Shown here: positions 7,683 to 16,382 of the stretch, piece after piece | Layout of the letters: each line of letters begins with the position of its first letter | How positions within the stretch are numbered: the first letter of the stretch is position 1 | Assembly: GCF_026627445.1 (NCBI RefSeq) | Contig: NZ_JAPNLJ010000008.1 | Location: 124,001-188,000 of the forward strand | Direction: 5' to 3' | Origin: Streptomyces sp. H27-H1 | Lineage (GTDB): Bacteria; Actinomycetota; Actinomycetes; Streptomycetales; Streptomycetaceae | Length of the DNA: 64,000 nt | The notes under the pieces: model-generated | Told to the model about the DNA's origin: nothing | Databases searched by the model: none | What the model saw: only the letters and a program-made list of their open reading frames with translations | Made by a program: the position numbers and the translations under genes

Positions 7683-9065
7683 ATGAGTGACAACGACTCC
7701 ACGGAAGGCCCGGCCCGCCAGGACAAGGCAGGGCACAAACGCAGGACGCGTCCCCTCTACAAGGCGCTCGCCGCCGCGTCCGCACTGGTCCTGGGCGGCG
7801 GCGGGGTCGTGATCGCGGACCAGGTCGCCTCCGCGGGACAGAGCCCGGCGCGCTCGGCGCCCGTGACGGCCACCATCGACTGCCCCGATGTGGGTGAGCG
7901 GCTGCGCGAAGTCCCCGACCAGGCGCGCGGCGAAGTGGACCGGGAACTCGCCACCCTCGACACCCAGATCGCAGAGGCCTACCAGCGGCTCGCCACCGGC
8001 CGGGCTCCGGCGGACGCACTCCTCGGGGAGCTGAAGGACCGGCGCTCCACGTCGATCGGCCGGGTCTCCGAGGCGATCGGGCGGACCGCCGCCCGCCCCG
8101 ACGGGCTGGCGGAGCTGAGCGCCTGCGCGATGCAGGAGGCGCCGGCCGCAGACGCAGAACCCGCCCGGGCCGGCGCCCCGAAGGGAGGCCCGGGCCGCGC
8201 CGACTTCGTCCCCATCGGCTCGGTGAAGCCCAACGTCCGGCGTCCCGCGGCCAAGCCCGGCGGCTCCAAGGGCTCCCTCGCCGTGGAATGCGGCCGGAAC
8301 GAAGAACGCCACCTCAACCCCGACAACGTGATCGTCGCCCCCGGCGTGAGCAACGGCGCCCACCACATGCACGATTACGTCGGGAACAAGACCACGGACG
8401 CCTTCTCCACCAACAACAGCCTCGCCGCCTCCGGGACCACCTGCTCGAACGGCGACCTGTCCACCTACTACTGGCCGGTGCTGAGGCTGCGCGACGGCAA
8501 GGCGGAGCAGGACGCGGGAGCGCCCGGCGGCGGCCAGGACGCCAACGTGGGCACGATCCTGCGACCGAAGCAGGTGAGCATCGAGTTCAAGGGAAGCCCC
8601 GTCTCCCGCGTCACCGCCATGCCCCGCTTCCTGCGGATCATCACGGGCGACGCGAAGGCCTTCACCAACGGCCCGGCCAACGCCAACGCCTCGTGGAGCT
8701 GCACCGGATTCGAGAACCGGCAGCTGAAGGACAAGTACCCGATCTGCCCCAAGGGCACCGACGTGGTCCGGACGTTCAATTTCCAGAGCTGCTGGGACGG
8801 AAAGAACACCGACAGCGCCAACCACCGCACCCACGTGGCCTTCGCAGGCCGCAACGGCTCCTGCCCGGCGGGATTCAAGGCGGTCCCGCAACTGGTGCAG
8901 CGGATCGTCTACGCGACACCCCCCGGAGCGCGCTTCGCGGTGGACAGCTTCCCCGAGCAGCTCCACAAGCCGGTGACCGACCACGGTGACTTCATCAACG
9001 TGATGCCGGACGAGCTGATGGCCAAGGCCGTCCGCTGCGTCAACGGCGGACGCACCTGCCGTTGA
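7683..9065 (+). CDS. DUF1996 domain-containing secreted protein
   Basis: A 460-residue protein with an N-terminal export segment at about 22-45 (ALAAASALVLGGGGVVIADQ). An alpha-helical linker follows, and then a DUF1996 domain from about residue 200 to the end. The DUF1996 hallmark is visible: NGAHHMHDYVGNK, Cys pairs, and SCWDGKNTDSANHRTHVAF. The conserved His/Asp residues suggest a metal or carbohydrate site. Fungal and actinobacterial homologues are secreted and mostly uncharacterised. The last 157 bases are overlapped in antisense by the 3' end of the PucR-type gene. It follows the DUF4142 gene closely. Confidence 0.88.
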   Translation: MSDNDSTEGPARQDKAGHKRRTRPLYKALAAASALVLGGGGVVIADQVASAGQSPARSAPVTATIDCPDVGERLREVPDQARGEVDRELATLDTQIAEAYQRLATGRAPADALLGELKDRRSTSIGRVSEAIGRTAARPDGLAELSACAMQEAPAADAEPARAGAPKGGPGRADFVPIGSVKPNVRRPAAKPGGSKGSLAVECGRNEERHLNPDNVIVAPGVSNGAHHMHDYVGNKTTDAFSTNNSLAASGTTCSNGDLSTYYWPVLRLRDGKAEQDAGAPGGGQDANVGTILRPKQVSIEFKGSPVSRVTAMPRFLRIITGDAKAFTNGPANANASWSCTGFENRQLKDKYPICPKGTDVVRTFNFQSCWDGKNTDSANHRTHVAFAGRNGSCPAGFKAVPQLVQRIVYATPPGARFAVDSFPEQLHKPVTDHGDFINVMPDELMAKAVRCVNGGRTCR

Positions 9066-10336
9066 CCGGCGAAGGGGCGGAACTCGTCGCTCACCAGGCG
9101 CGCCCGGCGGCTGCTTCGGACCGGCCGCAGCCGTACCTGGGCCATCAACCGGCGGCTGCGCAGCGCCAGTTCCAGTTCGAAGCGGGTGCGCGGATCCCGC
9201 AGGCCCGGCCCGAAGAGCTTCTCCAGCTGGCGCATCCGGTAGCGGACCGTCTGCGGGTGCACGCTCAGCGCCTTGGCCGCCTCGGGTGCTCCGCCGCCCT
9301 CCAGCCAGGCGAGCAGGGTCACTTCGAGCCGCTCGCTCTGGCGCGGGGTCAGGTCCGCCAGCGGCCGCAGCCAGCGTGCGGCGAGTGCGTGGGCCAGCGG
9401 CTCGTCCTGGAGCAGCAGCAGCGTGGAGAGGTGGTCGTCCACGAAGACGGTCCGGGCGTCCGACCCGGACCGGGCCTGCGCCGGGACCAGCGCGAGCAGG
9501 CGTACCGCCCAGCGCAGGGAGGAAGCGGTGTCACCGGGGGCCACGGGGTGGCCGACCACGGCGAGGCGGCCGCGCAGGACTCCGTCCAGGGCGGCACGGT
9601 CCTCCGGGTCGGCGGTGGGCACGAGCAGGCACGGCTGGCCCGCGACCATTCCGCCGAGGCAGTCGTCGAGGAGGGCCGCGAGCTGCTGGGTCTCGCCCGG
9701 CGAGGCCAGGGCGACCGCCCGTACGGCTACGGGGAGCGGCCATCCGGCCGGGCCGGCCAGTTCGGCGAGTGCCGGTTCACGGTGCGGGGCGTCACCTGTG
9801 AGCAGGGCGAAGAGCTCGCGCCGGGCATGGTCGCGGACCGAGCCCAAACGCTGTAGGGGCACAGCTTGGAGAGGTGGCAACTCCCCGTCCCGGAAGGCCG
9901 TGTGGGGGTGTGAGTGCGGGTGCGGCCGGGCGTGCTCGGCCTCGAGGTCCGCGGCGGTGGTGGCCGTGGGGGTCGGGGCGGGGCCGGGGCCGGACCGGGT
10001 CTGCGCGGGGAGGCCCGGCGGTTCCTGTCCGTGGGCTCGGTGAGCTCCATGAGCTCCGCGGGCCGCACGGGTTCCGTCGGGGCCCTCAGGGCCGTCGGTC
10101 CCCGCGCACCCGGCGCCGCCGGCGCCCTCGCGGTAGCCGAGGCCGGTGAGCAGGGCCCCCTCCAGCTTCCGTCTGACCACCTCGTCGCCGATGTCCTCGA
10201 CGAGCGCCGAGAATCCGGGCACGGTCTCCCGTAGTTCTTCCACCATCCCCGCTGCCAACGTGGGCAGTTCCTTGCGCAGGACGCGGGTCCACTCGCCGCG
10301 GGGGCGGGACCAGATGCGGTTCAGAAGTTCGCACAT
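8909..10336 (-). CDS. PucR-type helix-turn-helix transcriptional regulator
   Basis: From the ATG at 10336 the product is 475 residues. The C-terminal part carries the PucR HTH_30 domain (LEVTLLAWLEGGGAPEAAKA, then LSVHPQTVRYRMRQLEKLFG). The middle is a GGDEF-like/CdaR-type domain, and a Pro/Ala/Gly-rich linker of about 90 residues separates it from a helical N-terminal domain (MCELLNRIW). The frame stays open 45 codons further upstream, but MCELLN is the usual beginning of this streptomycete group. About 60 residues beyond the HTH are unusual and are encoded antisense to the end of the DUF1996 gene; an ancestral stop may have been lost. It is divergent from the cytochrome-b gene at 10717 and is a candidate regulator of it. 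Confidence 0.85.
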   Translation of the reverse strand: MCELLNRIWSRPRGEWTRVLRKELPTLAAGMVEELRETVPGFSALVEDIGDEVVRRKLEGALLTGLGYREGAGGAGCAGTDGPEGPDGTRAARGAHGAHRAHGQEPPGLPAQTRSGPGPAPTPTATTAADLEAEHARPHPHSHPHTAFRDGELPPLQAVPLQRLGSVRDHARRELFALLTGDAPHREPALAELAGPAGWPLPVAVRAVALASPGETQQLAALLDDCLGGMVAGQPCLLVPTADPEDRAALDGVLRGRLAVVGHPVAPGDTASSLRWAVRLLALVPAQARSGSDARTVFVDDHLSTLLLLQDEPLAHALAARWLRPLADLTPRQSERLEVTLLAWLEGGGAPEAAKALSVHPQTVRYRMRQLEKLFGPGLRDPRTRFELELALRSRRLMAQVRLRPVRSSRRARLVSDEFRPFAGQRQVRPPLTQRTALAISSSGITLMKSPWSVTGLWSCSGKLSTAKRAPGGVA

Positions 10337-10525
10337 TGTTACCTCGTTCAAGCCGGGGTATGGCCTGCCCCGTGGGACGGTGGCAGGCCCGCAGTCCCGC
10401 GGCATCGGCTCGATCGCCGTCGGGGAGGTACGGCGGCGGATCAGGCGTGGACCCCGTCGCAACCGCACCACTGGAAGGGAATCTTCCGGGGATGTTCGAT
10501 GCGATGGCTGTGCGAGGGCCAGAAA

Positions 10526-10571
10526 TTATCACGTTTCGATAAATCCCGTGGAGGGCTTGCATACCTCCACG
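10526..10571. promoter_or_regulatory. Two inverted repeats in the 380-bp divergent intergenic region
   Basis: The spacer between the divergent starts at 10336 and 10717 holds no gene. It contains an AT-rich patch with TTATC (10526-10530)/GATAA (10538-10542), followed at once by a perfect 8-bp inverted repeat CGTGGAGG (10547-10554)/CCTCCACG (10564-10571) with a 9-base loop. Either could be an operator for the PucR-type regulator or part of the promoter of the electron-transfer gene cluster. No other recognisable signal was found in this spacer. Confidence 0.45.
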
Positions 10572-10716
10572 ATGCTTCTGCACTCCGGCCCCCGCTCCCG
10601 GCCGGCCCGGTGGGCCAGGCGCCCATCTCCCGCCCGCCGAGGAGTGGTTACGACGTCGACCCCGGGGCGCCGAGCGCGAGGTGGAAGTGCTCGGGCCCGG
10701 CCGTATGGGAGACAAC

Positions 10717-11814
10717 ATGCCATCGCCCCAGCCCCGCATGCCCGGACGCTCGCACCGGGACCGCCGTAGGAGAGGCCGTACCCGGCGCCACGCCGGGGCG
10801 GCATTCGCACCCTCGTCCCCGGCGGCGTCCACACCGGCGGCGCCGGCCGCCCCCGGCCGGCGGGCGATGCGGCGCCCGCCGTTGCTGTCCGCCGCCGGGG
10901 GGCCGCACCCCGCGGCCCTGGCCGCCGCGGCCCTGGCGGCGGCCGCCGCCCTGCTCGTGGCGGCCCGCGCCGGCGCACTGACCCGTCTGTGGGACTTCCT
11001 CGACTACGCGGCCGGCGTCCTCTCTCTGGTCTCGCTCACCGGAGCCGTCCTGTGGGGCCTGGCGGCCACCGACCGCAGACTGCTCGCCTCCGGGCACCGG
11101 CTCGTCGCCCAAGCCGTGCACCGCGGCCTCGCCGTCGCCGGACTCGGCTTCCTCGCCCTGCACGTGTGGATCAAGGTCGGGCGGTCCCGGACCGACGTCG
11201 CCGCCGTGGTCCTGCCCTTCACCGACGGCCAACGGCCCCTGCTCATCGGCCTCGGCAGCCTGGCCGGCTACGTGTTCGTCGCCGTGGCCGTCTCCGGGGC
11301 CGTCCGCGGCGCCTTCGCCACGCGAGGCCGGTCGCTGTGGTGGCGGGCCCTGCACATGGGCGCGTACCCCGCCTGGGGGGCCTCGCTCGTTCACGGGCTC
11401 AAGTCCGGTCGGCCCGCCAGCGGTTGGGTGACGACCGGGTACGCCCTGTGCCTCCTCGGAGTCGCGGGCCTGCTGGCACTGCGGCTGCGCGCGAAGCTCC
11501 GTACGCTCGCCGCCGCGCAACCGCGTACGAGACCCGGTACGCAGCTGCGCGCGGGCCCCGCGCGGCCGCCCGGGGCGCCGGCCGCGCCGCCGCCCCCCGC
11601 CCCGGCGCACGCGCCGGCCGTACCGCCCCGGCTGCCGGGTCAGGCGCCGCCGCACAGGCCTGCCCCCTTCGTGCGCAGGCCTGCGGAGTGGGCGGCGGAG
11701 CTGCTGACCGCGCGCCTGACCCGGCAGCCGGGCCCCATGGTGTTCCCCGGTCCTGCGGAGCGGGCCGCGGAGCCGTCCGCCGGGCCGCTCGACGGCGTAG
11801 GGAGCGGACGGTGA
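10717..11814 (+). CDS. Ferric-reductase-like six-helix cytochrome b membrane protein
   Basis: A 365-residue protein; the ATG at 10717 follows GGGAG. Six hydrophobic helices lie at about residues 65-265. Helix 3 has His135 and His149 (HRGLAVAGLGFLALH) and helix 5 has His213 and His226 (HMGAYPAWGASLVH). This pair of H-x(12-13)-H helices is how ferric reductase/NOX/MsrQ-type proteins hold two stacked b hemes across the membrane. There is no attached FAD/NAD domain; the partner gene, which overlaps the stop by 4 bases, supplies a flavoprotein. A Pro/Ala-rich cytosolic tail of about 95 residues follows. Likely role: moving electrons from the cytosolic partner to an extracytoplasmic acceptor. Confidence 0.8.
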   Translation: MPSPQPRMPGRSHRDRRRRGRTRRHAGAAFAPSSPAASTPAAPAAPGRRAMRRPPLLSAAGGPHPAALAAAALAAAAALLVAARAGALTRLWDFLDYAAGVLSLVSLTGAVLWGLAATDRRLLASGHRLVAQAVHRGLAVAGLGFLALHVWIKVGRSRTDVAAVVLPFTDGQRPLLIGLGSLAGYVFVAVAVSGAVRGAFATRGRSLWWRALHMGAYPAWGASLVHGLKSGRPASGWVTTGYALCLLGVAGLLALRLRAKLRTLAAAQPRTRPGTQLRAGPARPPGAPAAPPPPAPAHAPAVPPRLPGQAPPHRPAPFVRRPAEWAAELLTARLTRQPGPMVFPGPAERAAEPSAGPLDGVGSGR

Positions 11815-13262
11815 ACGGCCCGGCGACCCGGCCCGCCCTCGGCTGCGTGGGAGGACCCCGGCTGCTGGCCGGACTCGACTCAGTCGAACGGCTGGACCGG
11901 GCCGGCCATCTGAGCGTGCACGGGGCGCTGCCCCGCTACCCCGCCGAGGAGCTGATCGAACTGGCCGAAGGCATCGCCCTGGGCGGGCGCGGGGGAGCGG
12001 GCTTCCCGTTCGCCCGCAAACTCCGGGCCGTCATCCGGTCCGCGAGGGGACAGGACGGACGGTGCGCCGTGGTCGTCAACGGCACCGAGGGCGAGCCGAG
12101 TTGCCTGAAGGACGCCGCCCTGCTCCTCTACGTACCGCACCTCGTACTCGACGGCGCCCTGGTGGCCGCAGCCGCACTCGGCGCCGAGGACGTGGTCGTC
12201 GGCGTCACCCGGCCCGACGTGGAGCGCTCGCTCACCGAGGCCGTCGCCGAACGGGGCCCGTCCGGGCGGCGCGTCCGCGTCGTCCGCCTCCCCGAACGCT
12301 TCGTCACGGGCGAGGGAAGCGCCCTGGTGAACGGCCTGGACGGCGGGCCCGCCGTGCCCTCCGGACACCGGACGCGGACCAGCGAACGGGGCCTCGGCGG
12401 CCTGCCCACCCTGCTGTCCAACGCCGAGACGTACGCACAGCTCGCCGTCGCCGCCCGGCTCGGCGCCCCCGCGTACGGCACGGCAGGTCTGCCCGACGAA
12501 CCCGGTACGACCCTGCTCACCGTCGCCGGCACGACGGTCGTCGAGGTACCCCTGGGCACGTCCCTGGAATACGTACTGGACCTGTGCGGCACGGTGCCCG
12601 GGCAGGGTGTGCTCATCGGAGGGTTCCACGGCCGCTGGCTGGGTCCGGAGGCGGCGCGCGAGGCCCTGCTGTCCAGGAAGTCCCTGGCCGCGTACGGCGC
12701 GGTACTGGGCGCAGGCGCGGTGCTGCCGCTGCCCGAGGACACCTGCCCGGCCGGTGAGGTGGCCCGGGTCACCCGCTGGCTGGCGGGGGAGTCGGCGGGC
12801 CAGTGCGGTCCGTGCGTACGGGGCCTGCCCTCGCTCGCCGACGCCGTGGAGCGGCTCGTGGCCGGCGGGGGCGGGGCGGCCCTCGACGCGGTGCAGGCCC
12901 GGATGCGGGGAGTACGCGGCCGGGGAGCCTGCTCCCACCCGGACGGCACGTCCTCGTTCGTGGCCTCCGCGCTCACCGCCTTCCCCGAGGAGTTTCGCGG
13001 CCACGCGCTCGGCAGCGGTTGCGGCCGCCGGGTGCTGGGAGCCCTGCCGCTGCCCGAGGACGAGAGCCCCGAACGGCTCGTCGTGGACTGGACGCTGTGC
13101 AAGGGCCACGGCCTGTGCGTGGACCTGCTGCCCGATGTGGTGCGGCTCGACGAGGACGGCTATCCGGCACAAGGAGTCATGCCGGTCCCCGGCCCGCTGC
13201 GGCCGAAAGCACTGCGCGCGGTGCGCCGTTGCCCCGCACTCGCACTCCGCATCCAGGCATGA
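11811..13262 (+). CDS. NuoF-like NADH-binding flavo-iron-sulfur protein with C-terminal ferredoxin domain
   Basis: A 483-residue protein whose GTG start (11811) overlaps the previous stop in GTGA. It shows the NuoF-type nucleotide loop GGRGGAGFPFARKL near residue 55, the FMN-site motif NGTEGEPSCLKD near 90, an SLBB-like segment, and the N3-cluster region ESAGQCGPC with a distal Cys (ACSHPDG) about 40 residues later. The first of the four usual Cys (ESCGxC) is Ala here. The C-terminal 65 residues form a small ferredoxin, CKGHGLC (C-x5-C) then CP, the pattern of [3Fe-4S] ferredoxins that serve P450s. Electrons could run from NAD(P)H to FMN, Fe-S centres and the cytochrome b encoded upstream. 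No NuoE or NuoG partner is nearby, so this is not complex I. Confidence 0.82.
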   Translation: MNGPATRPALGCVGGPRLLAGLDSVERLDRAGHLSVHGALPRYPAEELIELAEGIALGGRGGAGFPFARKLRAVIRSARGQDGRCAVVVNGTEGEPSCLKDAALLLYVPHLVLDGALVAAAALGAEDVVVGVTRPDVERSLTEAVAERGPSGRRVRVVRLPERFVTGEGSALVNGLDGGPAVPSGHRTRTSERGLGGLPTLLSNAETYAQLAVAARLGAPAYGTAGLPDEPGTTLLTVAGTTVVEVPLGTSLEYVLDLCGTVPGQGVLIGGFHGRWLGPEAAREALLSRKSLAAYGAVLGAGAVLPLPEDTCPAGEVARVTRWLAGESAGQCGPCVRGLPSLADAVERLVAGGGGAALDAVQARMRGVRGRGACSHPDGTSSFVASALTAFPEEFRGHALGSGCGRRVLGALPLPEDESPERLVVDWTLCKGHGLCVDLLPDVVRLDEDGYPAQGVMPVPGPLRPKALRAVRRCPALALRIQA

Positions 13263-13398
13263 GTTCATGCTTTGGCGTGATCTGACAAATTCCCGCACGA
13301 TCGAATACGCCGGACCCCGCAGACCTTATGAATATCCCGACGGAAGCACGCCGGAGGGAAACCGAAGGCGCGCCGGACGGAATCCGAAGGAGAGAACC

Positions 13399-14409
13399 AT
13401 GGGCAACAGGAGCCGGGCGACCACGGCCGCCGCAGGGTCGGTGCTGACGGTACTTCTGCTCGCGTCGGGATGCGGCAGCGGCGAAGGCGGCGCCCGTACG
13501 GTGACCCTCGGGGCGGCCGGAGCGCAGCAGGCGGCGGGCCACGGGTCCGGGGACGGTGAGGGCTACGGCGCGGGGTCGGATACGGACGCCGAGGAGGGCT
13601 CGGGCCCGGACTCCGCGGCCGGGGACCTGGACCCGGCCGGCCGACTGTCGGTCCGGCAGGTCCCCGAGGTCGGCGGTGTGGTCACGGACGCGGCCGGAGC
13701 AGCGCTCTACCGGTTCGACAAGGACAGCGCCCAGCCGCCCCGCTCGACCTGCGAGGACGCCTGCGCCGACCTCTGGCCCGCGGTGCCGGCGGACGGGGCC
13801 CAGGTACCGGCAGGCATCGACGAGGGGCTGCTCGGCTCTGTCGACCGGCCCGACGGCACCCGCCAGCTCACGCTCGCGGGGTGGCCCGTGTACCGCTACG
13901 CGAAGGACACCCGGACCGGTGAGGCGAAGGGCGAGGGCGTCGGCGGCACCTGGCACGCGCTGGCGGCGGACGGGGGCAGGGCGGCGGACGGAAAGAAGGG
14001 AGACGACGGACAGGCGGAGGAAGGAGAAACGGAAAGCGGAAAGTTGTCCGCGCCGCTCTCCGCCGTGTACGACGCGAAACTCGGAAAACTCATGGTGGAC
14101 GCCCGCGGAAACACCCTCTACCGATTCGACAAGGACAGCGCCTGGCCGATGGAATTCGGCTGCCTGGAGGACTGCCTCAACACCTGGAAACCTGCCGCAC
14201 CCGCGGAAGGCCAGAAGGCCGCCGGAATTCCCGCCGGGCTGGTCGGCTCCGTGGAACGACCCGACGGCACCCGCCAATTGACGATCGACTGCTGGCCGGT
14301 CTACCTCTTCACCGGAGACACCGCACCGGGTCAGACCAACGGCCACGGCGCCCAGGGCCTCTGGTTCGCCGTGAACCCAGCAGGCAAGAAGATCCCGGCG
14401 GCGGGCTGA
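13399..14409 (+). CDS. SCO0930-type lipoprotein with two PF03640 repeats
   Basis: A 336-residue lipoprotein; the ATG at 13399 follows GGAGAG. The signal peptide ends in a lipobox-like LLLASGC (Cys about residue 26). Two copies of the secreted repeat of unknown function (Lipoprotein_15) follow, each with an ALYRFDKDSA or TLYRFDKDSA strand, a C-x3-C pair (CEDAC, CLEDC) and GSVxRPDGTRQLT...WPVY. Charged linkers rich in Gly, Glu and Asp separate them. The conserved Tyr/Trp/Cys pattern and the position after the cytochrome b and flavoprotein genes suggest a cell-surface partner in electron transfer. Function is not established for this family. Confidence 0.85.
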   Translation: MGNRSRATTAAAGSVLTVLLLASGCGSGEGGARTVTLGAAGAQQAAGHGSGDGEGYGAGSDTDAEEGSGPDSAAGDLDPAGRLSVRQVPEVGGVVTDAAGAALYRFDKDSAQPPRSTCEDACADLWPAVPADGAQVPAGIDEGLLGSVDRPDGTRQLTLAGWPVYRYAKDTRTGEAKGEGVGGTWHALAADGGRAADGKKGDDGQAEEGETESGKLSAPLSAVYDAKLGKLMVDARGNTLYRFDKDSAWPMEFGCLEDCLNTWKPAAPAEGQKAAGIPAGLVGSVERPDGTRQLTIDCWPVYLFTGDTAPGQTNGHGAQGLWFAVNPAGKKIPAAG

Positions 14410-14415
14410 CCGGCC

Positions 14416-14886
14416 GTGCCGGACACGCAAGAGGGGAAGCCCCGGGCAGCAACCGGTCCCGTAGCCGGGGCCCGTCGCCGGCCGCGTCGCGCCGTCGCCC
14501 TGCTCGCCGCCCTCCTGCTCGCGGGCTGCGCGGGATGCGAGGGCGCAGGCAGTGCGGCCTCCCCGCCGCCCCCCGCCCCCGAACCGCTGGACCGGATCGC
14601 GGCCGCCCTGGGCTGCAGCCCCGAGGTGACCGTCGACGCGCAGGAGCTGCGGGAGGGGGCCTGCGCGGTGGGCGCGCAGGCCTTCCGGCTGGCCACCTTC
14701 AGCACGGCGGAGGGTCGCTCCGCATGGCTGTCGGAGTCCCGGCAGTACGGCGGCACCTACCTCGTCGGAGAACGCTGGATCATCACGGCGCCCTCGGCGG
14801 ACGCCCTGACCACGGCCCGGGCCCGCCTCGGCGGGACCGTGGACGCGCCGGCCGGCCACACCCACGGCGCCCATCCCTCCCCATAG
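14416..14886 (+). CDS. Small lipoprotein of the electron-transfer cluster
   Basis: A 156-residue protein starting at a GTG 6 bases after the PF03640 gene. A Twin-Arg-like basic tail leads into ALLAALLLAGCAGC, a clear lipobox. The mature part is about 115 residues with Cys-containing segments (LGCSPEVTVDAQELREGACAVG), an SRQYGGTYLVGERWIITA strand pair, and a His-rich end (GHTHGAHPSP). I do not recognise a named family. Spacing makes it the last gene of the run that starts at 10717. The His-rich tail might bind a metal; this is inference. Confidence 0.75.
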   Translation: MPDTQEGKPRAATGPVAGARRRPRRAVALLAALLLAGCAGCEGAGSAASPPPPAPEPLDRIAAALGCSPEVTVDAQELREGACAVGAQAFRLATFSTAEGRSAWLSESRQYGGTYLVGERWIITAPSADALTTARARLGGTVDAPAGHTHGAHPSP

Positions 14887-15011
14887 CGCCGGCCGACTCC
14901 CCGAGGAGGCGCTGCGCCGGGGCCGGCCCGCCCTCATTAGAGTGAGATCAGTGCTGAGCCGCGCGGAACGCCAAAGGGGGCGGGCTGTCGAGCGCCCGGC
15001 AGGAGTCTGGA

Positions 15012-16367
15012 ATGGAGTCGCAGATGGAGAATCCGAGCCGTACCGCGCTGATCGAGGACCTGATGGGGCGCTTCCCGCACGTGCCCAGGGAAGCCGTGAT
15101 CAAGGAAGACCTCCTGCGGGGCGGCATGGCCTTCGACGAGTCCGCGCTCAGCGGGACCGCCGACGGGGGTTCGGGCGACGTCAAGCCGAAGTCCTACTTC
15201 ATCTTCTCCTTCGACCACCGCACCCTCCCGGAGCTCGGAGCCGCCGCTCTGAACCGGCCGCCCGAGGAGATCGTGCTCACCGGCGGCTCCTACGACCTGC
15301 GCCGCACCGTGGTCTCGGTACGGGTGAACCCGGACTCCCCGTACGTGGTGCGGGGTGGTGAGGACGGCGCGCTCGGCCTGTACCTGGACGGCGTACGGAT
15401 CGCGGACGTGGGCCTGCCTCCGATGCCGGAGTACTACCGGCACACGCTGTCGAACGGCAAGTCGGTGATGGAGGTCGCGCCGACCATCCAGTGGGGCTAC
15501 CTCATCTATCTGACGGTCTTCCGGGTGTGCCAGTACTTCGGCGCCAAGGAGGAATGCCAGTTCTGCGACATCAACCACAACTGGCGCCAGCACAAGGCGG
15601 CCGGCCGCCCCTACACCGGTGTGAAGCCGGTCGAGGAGGTGCTCGAGGCGCTGGAGATCATCGACCGGTACGACACGGCGGGGATCTCCCGGGCCTACAC
15701 CCTCACGGGAGGCTCGATCACCTCCCAGGTCGGCGGCCGAGACGAGGCCGACTTCTACGGGCAGTACGCGAAGGCCATCGAGGAGCGGTTCCCCGGCCGC
15801 TGGACCGGCAAGGTCGTCGCCCAGGCCCTGCCCCGCGACGCCGTGCAGCGCTTCCACGACTACGGCATCAAGATCTACCACCCCAACTTCGAGGTGTGGG
15901 ACGAGCGGCTGTTCCAGCTCCACTGCCCGGGCAAGGAGCGCTACGTCGGCCGTGCCGAATGGCACCGCAGGATCCTGGAATCCACCGAGGTGTTCGGCCC
16001 GCGCAACGTGATTCCGAACTTCGTGGCGGGCATCGAGATGGCCGAGCCCTTCGGGTTCACCAAGGTGAGCGAGGCGATCGCCTCGACCCAGGAGGGCCTG
16101 CGGTTCTTCATGTCGCACGGAGTCGTTCCGCGTTTCACCACCTGGTGCCCGGAGCCGACGACCCCGCTGGGCAAGGCCAATCCGCTGGGCGCACCCCTCG
16201 AGTACCACGTCCGGCTTCTGGAGACCTACCGGGCGACGCTCGAGGAGTTCGGTCTGAGCTCCCCGCCCGGCTACGGCCCGGCCGGCCCGGGGCGCGCGGT
16301 GTTCTCCGTCAGCTCCTTCATGGACAGCCTGGAAGGGCTGGAGGAGAAGGAGGAGAACCTCTCCTGA
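15012..16367 (+). CDS. Radical SAM protein with an unusual CX8CX2C cluster motif
   Basis: A 451-residue protein; the ATG at 15012 lies 6 bases after AGGAG. The only Cys triad of the right kind is VCQYFGAKEECQFCDIN near residue 175, a C-x8-C-x2-C spacing instead of the canonical C-x3-C-x2-C. The rest fits a radical SAM TIM-barrel: a TLTGGSIT strand, VVAQALPRD, and IYHPNFEVWDERLF, a block reminiscent of MSMEG_0568-type and similar non-canonical radical SAM enzymes. The N-terminal 120 residues (SYFIFSFDHRTLPELGA, then RTVVSVRVNPDSPYVV) form an extra domain. The substrate is unknown. It is convergent with the molybdenum enzyme, 15 bases apart, so they are not an operon. Confidence 0.78.
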   Translation: MESQMENPSRTALIEDLMGRFPHVPREAVIKEDLLRGGMAFDESALSGTADGGSGDVKPKSYFIFSFDHRTLPELGAAALNRPPEEIVLTGGSYDLRRTVVSVRVNPDSPYVVRGGEDGALGLYLDGVRIADVGLPPMPEYYRHTLSNGKSVMEVAPTIQWGYLIYLTVFRVCQYFGAKEECQFCDINHNWRQHKAAGRPYTGVKPVEEVLEALEIIDRYDTAGISRAYTLTGGSITSQVGGRDEADFYGQYAKAIEERFPGRWTGKVVAQALPRDAVQRFHDYGIKIYHPNFEVWDERLFQLHCPGKERYVGRAEWHRRILESTEVFGPRNVIPNFVAGIEMAEPFGFTKVSEAIASTQEGLRFFMSHGVVPRFTTWCPEPTTPLGKANPLGAPLEYHVRLLETYRATLEEFGLSSPPGYGPAGPGRAVFSVSSFMDSLEGLEEKEENLS

Positions 16368-16382
16368 CGGGGACCGGCGGGC

